NCBI GenBank assembly: GCA_900549535.1
Contig: UROR01000006.1
Location: forward strand, 1-35,913
Origin: an uncultured Collinsella sp.
Lineage (GTDB): Bacteria > Actinomycetota > Coriobacteriia > Coriobacteriales > Coriobacteriaceae
Reading direction: 5' to 3'
Length of the DNA stretch: 35,913 nt
Shown here: one piece after another, positions 26,258 to 34,119 of the stretch
Position numbering within the stretch: the first letter of the stretch is position 1
Layout: every line of letters starts with the position of its first letter
Position numbers and translations under genes: made by a program
The notes under the pieces: generated by a model
The model's database searches: none
What the model saw: only the letters and a program-made list of their open reading frames with translations
What the model was told of the DNA's origin: nothing

Positions 26258-27196
26258 ATGCGAAACATGGATCACATAGAATTGCACCGCGGAGGACGCG
26301 AGGAAGCGATTCCCGAGACCGCCGAAGACTGGCCCTATATTGCCGAACGCGCAGAATTCGCTCGCTATCCGGACAATTCCGTCCCCTGGCACTGGCATTC
26401 CGAAGTTGAGCTTTTCTGCATGGAGCAGGGAGCGATTGACTATCGAACGCGCGCGGCTCATGAGCACGTACGCTTTGGGGAAGGGTCCGCCGGCTTTATC
26501 AACGGCGGCGTTTTGCACAGCACGCTGCAATCACCCAATTCGGCACCGGCCATTCAAATGTTGCATATCTTTCAGCCGTCGATGCTCGGCGATCCCGCGG
26601 GACGCCTTCAAAAGCGCTATATCAATCCTTTGCTGCAATGTCGAGGCGTCGATGTGCTCAAATGGTCGCCCACCAACCCCGACGATATGCCCTTTATCGA
26701 TTTGCTGAAGAGCTCCTTTAGCCACGACCTTCAACGGCCGCAGAACGAGATGGCGCTTCGGAATAGCTTGTCAGAGCTCTGGATTCAGATTTACGCCAAG
26801 GCCGAACCGCTCTTTTCCTCCGACAACGCCTCTTGGATGACCAACCGCGACGTACAGTTCAAGGCAATCCTGGACTTTATCCGCGCAAACTATGCAGCCG
26901 CTATAGATGTGCCCCAGATGGCATCTGCAGCCGGCGTAAGCGAAAGAGAGTGTTACCGCATTATCGAAGCTTGCGCAGGAACGACCCCGGCGGCATATCT
27001 GCGCGCATACCGCGTAAACCGTGCTTGCGAACTTTTGGCACACACCACGCGAACGGTCCAGACAGTCGCGCGCCAATGCGGCTTTGCGACAGCAAGCCAT
27101 CTTGGCCAGGTATTTAAAGAACAAATGGGATGCACTCCTTCGAGCTATCGAGCAGCGAGGCAGAATCTCGATAGTACCAGGCAGAAATCCCGCTAG
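26258..27196 (+). CDS. AraC-family transcriptional regulator
   Basis: 312 residues. The N-terminal half is a cupin-like ligand domain (VPWHWHSEVELFCMEQG near 43-59; GFINGGVLHS). The C-terminal ~100 residues contain the paired AraC helix-turn-helix: VPQMASAAGVSERECYRII, then TVQTVARQCGFATASHLGQVF and MGCTPSSYR. Start ATG at 26258 has no ribosome site; the ATG at 26270 (MDHIELHR) is an alternative. A HAD phosphatase follows 56 bp later on the same strand. The ligand is unknown; the WHWHSE motif is common in sugar-responsive members. Confidence 0.9.
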   Translation: MRNMDHIELHRGGREEAIPETAEDWPYIAERAEFARYPDNSVPWHWHSEVELFCMEQGAIDYRTRAAHEHVRFGEGSAGFINGGVLHSTLQSPNSAPAIQMLHIFQPSMLGDPAGRLQKRYINPLLQCRGVDVLKWSPTNPDDMPFIDLLKSSFSHDLQRPQNEMALRNSLSELWIQIYAKAEPLFSSDNASWMTNRDVQFKAILDFIRANYAAAIDVPQMASAAGVSERECYRIIEACAGTTPAAYLRAYRVNRACELLAHTTRTVQTVARQCGFATASHLGQVFKEQMGCTPSSYRAARQNLDSTRQKSR

Positions 27197-27252
27197 CCCT
27201 TCTTCTGTCACTGCATCAAACTTGCAGGCAAACAATGGATAGGAGCTACTAT

Positions 27253-27876
27253 ATGAAGTACTTTGACTATATCGTGTTTGACGTTGATGGGACATTGGCA
27301 GATACAGAAGAAAGCGTGCTGTCATCGCTTGACCAGATTGTCCAAGAAGAAACCGGCAAAACGCTCCCCCGACACGAGCTTGAATTTGCCCTCGGCATAC
27401 CCGGCAAGGATGCCCTTGAGAAACTTGGGATCTACTCGCAGGCAACGTTGGATCGCTGGTGCCAAGTTGCCGCCAGCTTTAAAAGCACCATCAGCGTGTT
27501 TCCAGGTTTGCTTGAAGTCATCGCAACACTCGCCGATAGCGGCTGCAAACTTGGCATCGTCTCCTCACGTGCGCGCGACGAATACGCAAAAGAAATTGCA
27601 CCCCTTGGTTTCGATAAGTATTTTGAGCACATCATCCTTGTCGAAGACACGACCGAACATAAACCCGCACCCGCTCCCATGCTCGAATATCTCCGGCGTA
27701 CGGGCGCGAATCCTGGCAACGTCGTCTACGTTGGCGACACCGTCTACGACGAACAATGCGCAACTTCGGCAGGGGTCAGTTTTGCCAGAGCGGCATGGGG
27801 ATCACACCAAGACATCCCAAATGCCACCTACAACCTCGAAACCCCCAACGACCTGCTAACCCTAACAACCAAGTAA
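27253..27876 (+). CDS. HAD-superfamily phosphatase (phosphoglycolate phosphatase-like)
   Basis: 207 residues: motif I DVDGT with Asp10 and Asp12, a helical cap domain (about 18-80), motif II SSRARDE, motif III Lys in HKPAPAP, and motif IV YVGDTVYD. This set fits small phosphatases or beta-phosphoglucomutase relatives of HAD subfamily I. The start ATG at 27253 has an AGGAG site at 8 bases; the in-frame ATG at 27235 has none. Possibly co-transcribed with the AraC gene. The substrate cannot be read from sequence. Confidence 0.88.
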   Translation: MKYFDYIVFDVDGTLADTEESVLSSLDQIVQEETGKTLPRHELEFALGIPGKDALEKLGIYSQATLDRWCQVAASFKSTISVFPGLLEVIATLADSGCKLGIVSSRARDEYAKEIAPLGFDKYFEHIILVEDTTEHKPAPAPMLEYLRRTGANPGNVVYVGDTVYDEQCATSAGVSFARAAWGSHQDIPNATYNLETPNDLLTLTTK

Positions 27877-27903
27877 CCCCCGCGCCCCACCCTTTCAGCC
27901 CCA

Positions 27904-28024
27904 ACACCACAAGGGCGATTGAGCAGGACGGTTTGGGCGGGTCCCGTACTTGGTTTCCAAAATCATTCCGCAGCGCGAAGGCTTCTTATTATTTTCAGAC
28001 CTAACGCCACAAGGGCGACGACCT
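27904..28024. repeat. Two degenerate tandem units between the HAD and aldolase genes
   Basis: CCACAAGGGCGA occurs at about 27907 and about 28007. Each is followed by a G-rich stretch (GGGCGGGTCCCG; GGGAGGGACGAG), then a CTTRGTTYC-CCAA/CAAAA-type segment and ATTCCGCAG or TTTCCGCAG. The second unit leads into the large palindrome at 28040-28164. The two look like diverged copies of one repeat about 100 bp long. Confidence 0.6.
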
Positions 28025-28039
28025 CGAGTAGGTCAACCT

Positions 28040-28164
28040 GGGAGGGACGAGGGCTTAGTTCCCCAATCTTTCCGCAGGGGGCAAAAAGCCTCGCCGCACG
28101 AAGTGCGCAGCGAGGCTTTTTGCATGCCCGAGGACGATTGGGGAACTAAGCCCTCATCCCTCCC
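28040..28164. terminator. Giant nested palindrome acting as a bidirectional terminator
   Basis: Outer arms of 29 bp (28040-28068 with 28136-28164) differ at one position only. Inside is a perfect 14-bp stem (GCAAAAAGCCTCGC 28081-28094 with 28110-28123) and an innermost stem CGCAC-GAA-GTGCG. Runs of A and T in the inner stem give a U-rich tail on both strands. It sits between convergent HAD and aldolase genes. Confidence 0.85.
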
Positions 28165-28197
28165 CGGGATATGTAGCGAGTCGGAGTACCCTTGCTG

Positions 28198-29055
28198 TTA
28201 CTCTGCTTTGCCCACAGAGTTGAGGTTGGTCATGCGGATCTTAACCAGCTCGGTGATCTCACGCATACCCTCCTTAGCCGGCTTCTTGGGGTCGAAGCAG
28301 GCGGGGTTCTCGGCCATGTAGGCCATGAAGCCCTTGGTGTAGGCCTGACGCAGCTCGGTGGCATAGTTAACCTTGCAGATGCCGTTCTTCACAGCCTCGG
28401 CAACCTGCTCATCGGGCACACCGGAGGTGCCGTGCAGAACCAGCGGCACGTCGACGGCGTCGCGGATGGCCTTAACCACGGACTGCTCGATGTGCGGATC
28501 GCTCGTGTACACGCCGTGGCTGGTGCCAACGCCAATGGCCAGCGAGGTGCAGCCAGTGCGCTCGACGAACTCCTTGGCCTCGGCCGGATCGGTGTAGGGG
28601 CTCTCGCCCTCAACCGCGGGACCGTCGTCCTCCTTGCCGCCAACCTTACCGAGCTCGGCCTCGACGGGCACGCCCATGGCGCGGCCAGCATCGGCGACGG
28701 ACTTGGTCAGGGCGATGTTGTCCTCGAAGGACTCGTGCGAGCCGTCGATCATGACAGAGGTGTAGCCCGTGCGGAAAGCCTGCATGCAGCGGTCATAGCC
28801 ATCGCCGTGATCGAGGTGCAGAGCGACGGGCACGGAAGCGCGCTCGGCGGCAGCCTTGACCATGCCGTAGAAGTAGTCCAGACCAGCGGTCTTGATGGTG
28901 CCCGGGGTGGTCTGCATGATGACGGGGGACTTGGTCTCCTCGGCAGCGGCCAGAACGGCCATAACAAACTCGAGGTTCTCGACGTTGAAAGCGCCAACAG
29001 CGTAGTGGCCGGCCTGAGCGTCCTTGAGCATCTTTTCGGTGGTAACAAGTGCCAT
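28198..29055 (-). CDS. fba: Class II fructose/tagatose-bisphosphate aldolase
   Basis: 285 residues of the zinc-dependent class II aldolase family, which cleaves ketose 1,6-bisphosphates to dihydroxyacetone phosphate and glyceraldehyde 3-phosphate. HLDHGDG holds catalytic Asp82 and zinc ligand His83. Also present are MIDGSHESFEDN, VEAELGKVGGKEDD, GTSHGVYTSDP and VLHGTSGVPDE with further ligands. The sequence is closer in feel to GatY/KbaY (tagatose type) than to the E. coli FbaA type, so either substrate is possible. Start ATG at 29055 has a GAGAGGAGC site; the frame extends upstream without support. It is divergent from a DeoR regulator, which may control it. Confidence 0.92.
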   Translation of the reverse strand: MALVTTEKMLKDAQAGHYAVGAFNVENLEFVMAVLAAAEETKSPVIMQTTPGTIKTAGLDYFYGMVKAAAERASVPVALHLDHGDGYDRCMQAFRTGYTSVMIDGSHESFEDNIALTKSVADAGRAMGVPVEAELGKVGGKEDDGPAVEGESPYTDPAEAKEFVERTGCTSLAIGVGTSHGVYTSDPHIEQSVVKAIRDAVDVPLVLHGTSGVPDEQVAEAVKNGICKVNYATELRQAYTKGFMAYMAENPACFDPKKPAKEGMREITELVKIRMTNLNSVGKAE

Positions 29056-29390
29056 GAGCGTTTGCTCCTCTCCCTCGCCCGCATCTGGACATCGGGCGTA
29101 GTTGTTCACAAGGCGTTTTACCTTGCGTTTTGCTGCGCTCATTGTATGAAATTCAGCAGCTTTGCACGTGCGAGATATTGAGCCCATGCAGGTCAATACA
29201 GTCATTTTTGAAAAGCAAACGGAAGAAATTTGAGCCGAGTGAACATGTTCGATATTGAATTTTGGGCGTTCAGTGTCTTTCTTTTATAGAAAAGATAAGT
29301 AATCGAAAGGTGTTTTCTTACTCAAAAAGAAAATGAACGAAAATAGAGTCAACACAATTCCTGCAAATTTCAGACGATGATGGAGCAGAT
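29056..29390. promoter_or_regulatory. AT-rich divergent promoter region between aldolase and DeoR genes
   Basis: 335 bp, clearly AT-rich in the half near the DeoR gene. It includes a dyad TTTTCTT (29313-29319) / AAGAAAA (29327-29333) and several CGTTCA/TGAACG and CGAAA-type words, which are plausible DeoR operators. No gene is seen. Confidence 0.4.
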
Positions 29391-30194
29391 ATGGCCCACG
29401 CAACAACCCGAGCTTTCGCCGACGAGCGTCGTTCCGCCATCATGGAGATGCTCGATCATAATGCCTCGGTGCAGGTAGCAGAAATCGCCCAGACCTTTGG
29501 CGTGTCCTCCGTCACCGCCCGCGCCGACCTGGACGCGCTCGCCGAAGCAGGCAAGCTGCGCCGCACGCATGGCGGTGCCGTATCGCTCCACAAACGCCTG
29601 ACCGTTTCCACGCAGGATCGCCGCATCAATGTCAACGTCGCCGCCAAGCAGGCCATCGCGCAAAGCGCCATCGAGCTCGTCAATGACGGCGACACGCTGC
29701 TCGTCGACTCGGGCACCACGGCGCTCGAGTTCGTCCGGCTCCTCGATCAGCGCGACGGTATCACCGTCATCACGGCCGACATTACCATTGCCGATTACAT
29801 CGACGAGAGCATGCCCTCAGTCGATGTCGTCATGCTGGGCGGGGCGCTGCGCAAAGGCCATCGTTATTTGTACGGACCGCTCACTATGCAAGCGCTCCAA
29901 ATGGTCCATGCCGATCTTGCCGTCATGTGCCCTGGCGCCTTTGTCCCCAGCTGCGGCTTTACGACCGACTTTCCGCAGATGGCCGAGACCAAAGCGGCTA
30001 TGGTCGGTGCCGCCCGTCAAAGCGTCGCCCTCATGGACGCCAGCAAGGTTAACGGACGCGGCATGTACCGTTTTGCCGAGCTTGCCGACGTTGACACCAT
30101 CGTGATGGACCGTGATCCCGACGATGCCGTCGCCACATCGATCGCCGAGACCACCGACAGTGCACGTCCAGTCCTCATCATCGCCGGCGCTTAA
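29391..30194 (+). CDS. DeoR-family transcriptional regulator
   Basis: 267 residues: an N-terminal DeoR helix-turn-helix at about 10-65 (ERRSAIMEMLDHN, VAEIAQTFGVSSVTARADLDAL, LRRTHGGAV) and a C-terminal sugar-phosphate sensor domain with VDSGTTALEFVR, VMLGGALRKGH and the KAAMVGAA segment. Such proteins repress sugar genes until a phosphorylated sugar binds. The divergent aldolase is the obvious candidate target. The ATG at 29391 has a TGGAGC site. Confidence 0.92.
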   Translation: MAHATTRAFADERRSAIMEMLDHNASVQVAEIAQTFGVSSVTARADLDALAEAGKLRRTHGGAVSLHKRLTVSTQDRRINVNVAAKQAIAQSAIELVNDGDTLLVDSGTTALEFVRLLDQRDGITVITADITIADYIDESMPSVDVVMLGGALRKGHRYLYGPLTMQALQMVHADLAVMCPGAFVPSCGFTTDFPQMAETKAAMVGAARQSVALMDASKVNGRGMYRFAELADVDTIVMDRDPDDAVATSIAETTDSARPVLIIAGA

Positions 30195-30197
30195 ACA

Positions 30198-30231
30198 AAA
30201 ACCACCACAAAGATGCCTTTGTGGTGGTTTT
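30198..30231. terminator. Bidirectional terminator between DeoR and flavodiiron genes
   Basis: Perfect 14-bp stem (AAAACCACCACAAA 30198-30211 with 30218-30231), 6-nt loop, A-run on one side and T-run on the other. It serves both convergent genes. Confidence 0.9.
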
Positions 30232-30253
30232 GCTCGTTAAAAGCGAAATATCG

Positions 30254-31414
30254 CTACTTGGAAAGCTCGTCGGCGAGAACCTCGATCTGAGCGCGCGAGG
30301 CGTCGTTGAGCGAGCCCAGCACAGTCACCTTGTTTTGCGTCAGGGTGATGTCTTTCATACCCTCGAGCTGCTTGGTCATAACCTTGGCGGCAGCGGGCGC
30401 CCAGGAGCCAGCCTCGACGAGTGCCACCGTGCGGTTCTGGTAGGTATGCTCGGCAAGTGTGTGGATAAAGGTGCTCATGCACGGGAAGATCTCGCCCTGA
30501 TAGGTGATGGAAGCGAGCACCAGACGGTCGTAGCGGAACGCATCCTCAACGGCCTCGGCCATGTCGTCGCGAGTCAGGTCAAAGACGGAAACCTTCTGGC
30601 CGCGGGCCTCGAGCGCTGCGGCGAGCTCCTCGACGGCAGCCTTCAGGTGGCCGTACACGCTTGCATAAGCAATCGTGATGCCCTCGTCCTCGGGCTGATA
30701 ACTCGACCAGGTGTTGTAGGTGTCGAGGTAGTAGCCCAGGTTCTCGGTCAGCACGGGGCCGTGGAGCGGGCAGATAATCTGAATGTCCAGATCGGCGGCC
30801 TTCTTAAGCACGGCCTGCACGAACTTGCCGAACTTGCCCACGATACCAAAGTAGTAACGACGCGCCTCGCAAGCCCAGCCTTCCGGGTCCTCGATGTCGT
30901 TAGCACCAAACTTGCCAAAGCCGTCGGCACTAAAGAGCACCTTGTCGGTGGACTCGTAGGAGAAGATCACCTCGGGCCAGTGCACGTTGGGGGCGCCGAC
31001 AAACGTTAGGCTGTGGCCACCCAGGTCGAGCACGTCGCCCTCTTTGACGACCATCTTACGCTCGGGGTAGTCGGTGCCAAAGTAATTGACCATCATGCGG
31101 AAGGCGCCCATGCTGGCTACAATCTGTGCCTGGGGGTAGCGCTCCATAAAGGCGGCGATGCCAGCAGAGTGATCGGGCTCCATGTGATGGATAACCAGGT
31201 AGTCGGGCGTACGTCCATCGAGCGCGGCCTCGAGGTTGCCGAGCCACTCGTCGACAAAACCACCGTCGACCGAATCGGCGACAGCGATCTTTTCGCCCAA
31301 GATAACGTAGCTGTTGTATGCCATGCCGTTCTCGGACACGTCGTACTGGCCCTCGAACAGGTCAATGTCGTGATCGTCGACACCGATGTAGCGGATATCC
31401 TTGGTGATCTCCAT
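30254..31414 (-). CDS. fprA: Flavodiiron protein (FprA, A-type flavoprotein)
   Basis: 386 residues. The N-terminal metallo-beta-lactamase-type domain carries the di-iron motif H77-M-E79-P-D81-H82, plus the later VHWPEVIF and PLHGPVL ligands. The C-terminal flavodoxin domain (about 245-386) binds FMN: IAYASVYGHLKAAVEEL, SITYQGEIFPCM, EAGSWAPAAAK. Flavodiiron proteins reduce oxygen to water or nitric oxide to nitrous oxide in anaerobes. No rubredoxin domain is attached. The start ATG at 31414 has an AGGAGG site. It fits with an oxygen-sensitive PFL in the same genome segment. Monocistronic. Confidence 0.93.
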   Translation of the reverse strand: MEITKDIRYIGVDDHDIDLFEGQYDVSENGMAYNSYVILGEKIAVADSVDGGFVDEWLGNLEAALDGRTPDYLVIHHMEPDHSAGIAAFMERYPQAQIVASMGAFRMMVNYFGTDYPERKMVVKEGDVLDLGGHSLTFVGAPNVHWPEVIFSYESTDKVLFSADGFGKFGANDIEDPEGWACEARRYYFGIVGKFGKFVQAVLKKAADLDIQIICPLHGPVLTENLGYYLDTYNTWSSYQPEDEGITIAYASVYGHLKAAVEELAAALEARGQKVSVFDLTRDDMAEAVEDAFRYDRLVLASITYQGEIFPCMSTFIHTLAEHTYQNRTVALVEAGSWAPAAAKVMTKQLEGMKDITLTQNKVTVLGSLNDASRAQIEVLADELSK

Positions 31415-31430
31415 CAGGCAAAGCCTCCTA

Positions 31431-31457
31431 GATAGACAAAAGAACCCGTCTATCATA
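31431..31457 (-). promoter_or_regulatory. Candidate extended -10 promoter and dyad of fprA
   Basis: On the minus strand TGTTATGAT forms an extended -10 box (hexamer at 31452-31457). It overlaps an inverted repeat GATAGAC (31431-31437) / GTCTATC (31448-31454), placed where an operator at the transcription start would be expected. Confidence 0.4.
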
Positions 31458-31543
31458 ACACTCGGCAGCATTCCAACTGTTATCTGCCGGTATCCTTACC
31501 GATTGTTATTGAAATACGATAAATCGCCGTTTACCTGCGCAAA

Positions 31544-32575
31544 CTATGAGCGTGGCATCGCCGTGCTATGTCGAATAATGAGCTGGCCGGGAATACGAAT
31601 GGCAACGGTTTTGCCCGCCGTACCCGCCTCGGGAACCGCATGCTCGAATACCTCGCGTCCGCGCTGATGCAAATCGAATCGAACGGTCGTGAGCTCGTTA
31701 TGCGCGACAAAATCATCGAGCGAATCGTCGACACCCACCACGCTCACGTCCTCGGGCACGCGCAGGCCGCTATCGCGCAGCGCTGCAATCGCGCCATTTG
31801 CCATCTGGTCGTTTGCCGCATAAATCGCCGTCATGGTGCGATCGTGCTCGGCCAGGTACCTGCCGGCCTCGTAGCCGCTGTTGGCAGACCAGTCGCCCTC
31901 GAGCGGCTCTGCCGGCTCGATGTGTTTACGCTCGAGCGCATCCTGCCAACCGGCTCGACGAAATTGCTCGTCGACCGAGAACGACGGGCCGCCAATATAG
32001 CGAATCCGCTCGTGCCCCAGCTCAAACAGGTAATCCATAAGCAAGAGCGAGCAGCCGTAATGGTCGGAATCGACCGTAGTCACGCGCGGATGCGCGTACA
32101 TGGTAACGATGACCGTTCCAATGCCCGGCAGTGGATCAAACGTCTCAAAATCGGGCGCCATGCGGCTCATGCCGATGATGATGCCGTCCACCGGCAATGC
32201 GGCCATACGACGCGTGGCCTCGGCAAGCGAAAACTCCTCGGTCTTGGACATCTCGACCAGTGTGATGGCGCAATTATGCTCGCGAGCAGCGCTGGCGATG
32301 CCGTCGATCATTGAGAGGTTGCCAAACTTGGTGACATCGTTGACGCACAGGCCGACCGAATGGTAACGGCCGTCGCGCAGCGAGCGACCAGCATAACTCG
32401 GACGAAAGCCGAGCTCTTGCATGGCGGCCTGCACGCGCTGTCGCGTCTGCTCGTTAACGTTGGGCAAGCCGTTGGCGACGCGCGAAACCGTCTGCTGCGA
32501 AACGCCGGCAGCGCGGGCGACGTCGGCCATGGAGACCGGACGCGTACCTGTATCGTTGGACGGGCGCCTTGCCAC
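31544..32575 (-). CDS. LacI-family repressor, probable regulator of galK-galT
   Basis: 343 residues. The N-terminal LacI helix-turn-helix is at about 15-60 (SMADVARAAGVSQQTVSRVANG; hinge RPSYAGRSLRDGRY). The rest is a periplasmic-binding-protein-like sugar domain (VDGIIIGMSR, YIGGPSFSVDEQFR, IYAANDQMANGA, VVGVDDSL). It starts with GTG at 32575 after an AAGGTGA site. Divergent from galK across a 338-bp region with three matching CG-centred motifs, so a galactose-responsive repressor is likely. Inducer not provable from sequence. Confidence 0.92.
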   Translation of the reverse strand: MARRPSNDTGTRPVSMADVARAAGVSQQTVSRVANGLPNVNEQTRQRVQAAMQELGFRPSYAGRSLRDGRYHSVGLCVNDVTKFGNLSMIDGIASAAREHNCAITLVEMSKTEEFSLAEATRRMAALPVDGIIIGMSRMAPDFETFDPLPGIGTVIVTMYAHPRVTTVDSDHYGCSLLLMDYLFELGHERIRYIGGPSFSVDEQFRRAGWQDALERKHIEPAEPLEGDWSANSGYEAGRYLAEHDRTMTAIYAANDQMANGAIAALRDSGLRVPEDVSVVGVDDSLDDFVAHNELTTVRFDLHQRGREVFEHAVPEAGTAGKTVAIRIPGQLIIRHSTAMPRS

Positions 32576-32668
32576 AGAATCACCTTCACCCTTGCGAGAT
32601 CTGAATAGCGTGAATGCCGGCCCGGGCAGAAATACACCCCGCGCCGAGGCCCACTATCATCGGACGCA

Positions 32669-32682
32669 TGTTAACGTACTCT
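32669..32682. promoter_or_regulatory. LacI-type operator copy 1
   Basis: TGTTAACGTACTCT, CG-centred, 94 bp upstream of the LacI start codon. Shares 13 of 14 bases with copy 3. Confidence 0.6.
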
Positions 32683-32791
32683 ACTTTTTCTATCTGCATC
32701 TCTTCTGCTTTATAAGTCCATACGGCACTACCGTTCACGGCCAAATATCGACCGATTACCAGATTCTCAAAAAGTGACAAGCGTTGTGTTA

Positions 32792-32805
32792 TGAGTACGT
32801 TAACA
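32792..32805. promoter_or_regulatory. LacI-type operator copy 2
   Basis: TGAGTACGTTAACA, the exact reverse complement of copy 3. Centre-to-centre distance to copy 1 is 123 bp and to copy 3 is 64 bp. Confidence 0.65.
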
Positions 32806-32855
32806 TAGCCCGTAACGTGCGATATCGTGAACACCTGGTTCATGCCGCTTCAAGT

Positions 32856-32869
32856 TGTTAACGTACTCA
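32856..32869. promoter_or_regulatory. LacI-type operator copy 3
   Basis: TGTTAACGTACTCA, 44 bp before the galK start codon, near the expected galK promoter. Confidence 0.65.
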
Positions 32870-32913
32870 TAACGACGCAAAACTCACCCGTGCGCGCCAA
32901 GGAAAGGACTCCC

Positions 32914-34119
32914 ATGACCACTCCCGACGAAAAGACACTCGCCACGCTCACCAAGCTATTTGAGGAGGAGCTTGGCCCCATCGGCGACCGCCAGGTGCTC
33001 TACGTGCACGCGCCCGGCCGTTCCGAAATCAGTGGCAACCACACCGATCACGAGGGCGGCCACGTTATCGCCGGCTCGCTCGATGTCGCCGTCGACGGCA
33101 TCGCCGTAGCGACCGACACCAACAAGGTCCGCGTTGCCGATGAGGGCTACCCCACCTTTGAGATCACGCTCGATACGCTAGACGTTCAGGAGTCCGAGAA
33201 GGGCACGTCCGCAAGCCTCGTCCGCGGCATGGCCCACGAAATCGCCTCTCTGGGCGTTGAGCCCCAGGGCTTCGACTTTGCCTTCACCTGCTCCGTCCCC
33301 TCGGGCGGCGGTCTTTCGAGCTCCGCTGCTGTCGAGGCGGCATACGGTCGCGCCATGGAGACGCTCTGGGACGCACCCGCCATCGAGCCCGTCGCGCTCG
33401 CCCAGATGAGCCAGCGCACCGAGAACAACTATTACGGCAAGCCCTGCGGTCTGATGGACCAGGCCGCCGTTTGCTTGGGCGGCCTCGCCTACATGGACTT
33501 TGAGGATCAGGCTCAGCCTAAAACCCAGAAGCTCGAGCTCAACTTTGAGGATCACGGTTATGCGCTCGTGCTCGTTAAGGTCGGTGCCGACCACGTGGCC
33601 GCCACCGATGACTACGCCGCCGTTCCGCGCGAGATGCAGGACGTCGCCGCCGAGTTTGGCAAGGCACGCCTGTGCGAGGTAAACGTGGCGGACTTTGACG
33701 CCAAGCTCCCCGAGCTGCGCGCCAAGCTGGGCGACCGTGCCTGCCTGCGCGCCGTTCACTACTGGTACGAAAACGGCCTGGTCGACAAGCGCTGGGCAGC
33801 CCTGAACGCCGGCGACATCGACCAGTTCCTGGTCCTGACGCGCGAGTCCGGCGCCAGCTCTGCCATGTACCTGCAGAATGTCGTTGCCAAGCTGGGCTCC
33901 GAGCAGCCTTCCATGTATGCCCTGGCGCTGGCCGAGCACGTGCTCGACGGCCGCGGCGCCGTTCGTATCCACGGTGGCGGCTTTGGTGGCACCATCCAGG
34001 CCTTCGTGCCGCTCGACCTGGTCGACACCTTCATCGCCAAGATGAACGGCTGGCTGGGCGAAGGCTCTGCCCGTCACTACGCCATCTCTGACAAGGGGGC
34101 TTACGCGGCATGGCTGTAA
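32914..34119 (+). CDS. galK: Galactokinase (GHMP kinase)
   Basis: 401 residues. Phosphorylates galactose to galactose 1-phosphate, the first committed Leloir step. Motifs: a variant galactokinase signature APGRSEISGNHTDHEGG at 33-49 (canonical GRVNLIGEHTDY), GHMP ATP loop SVPSGGGLSSSAA at 127-139, and RIHGGGFGGTIQAF near the C-terminus. The ATG at 32914 has an AAGGAAAGGA site; the frame is open upstream to 32827 but overlaps the operators. Overlaps galT by 10 bases and is under the divergent LacI protein. The altered signature is of a subtype I associate with Firmicutes and Coriobacteriia. Confidence 0.93.
   Translation: MTTPDEKTLATLTKLFEEELGPIGDRQVLYVHAPGRSEISGNHTDHEGGHVIAGSLDVAVDGIAVATDTNKVRVADEGYPTFEITLDTLDVQESEKGTSASLVRGMAHEIASLGVEPQGFDFAFTCSVPSGGGLSSSAAVEAAYGRAMETLWDAPAIEPVALAQMSQRTENNYYGKPCGLMDQAAVCLGGLAYMDFEDQAQPKTQKLELNFEDHGYALVLVKVGADHVAATDDYAAVPREMQDVAAEFGKARLCEVNVADFDAKLPELRAKLGDRACLRAVHYWYENGLVDKRWAALNAGDIDQFLVLTRESGASSAMYLQNVVAKLGSEQPSMYALALAEHVLDGRGAVRIHGGGFGGTIQAFVPLDLVDTFIAKMNGWLGEGSARHYAISDKGAYAAWL

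Noticed and set aside
28192..29181. Plus-strand frame of 329 codons opposite the aldolase
   Set aside because: Shadow frame; the aldolase on the minus strand has full motifs and a good start.
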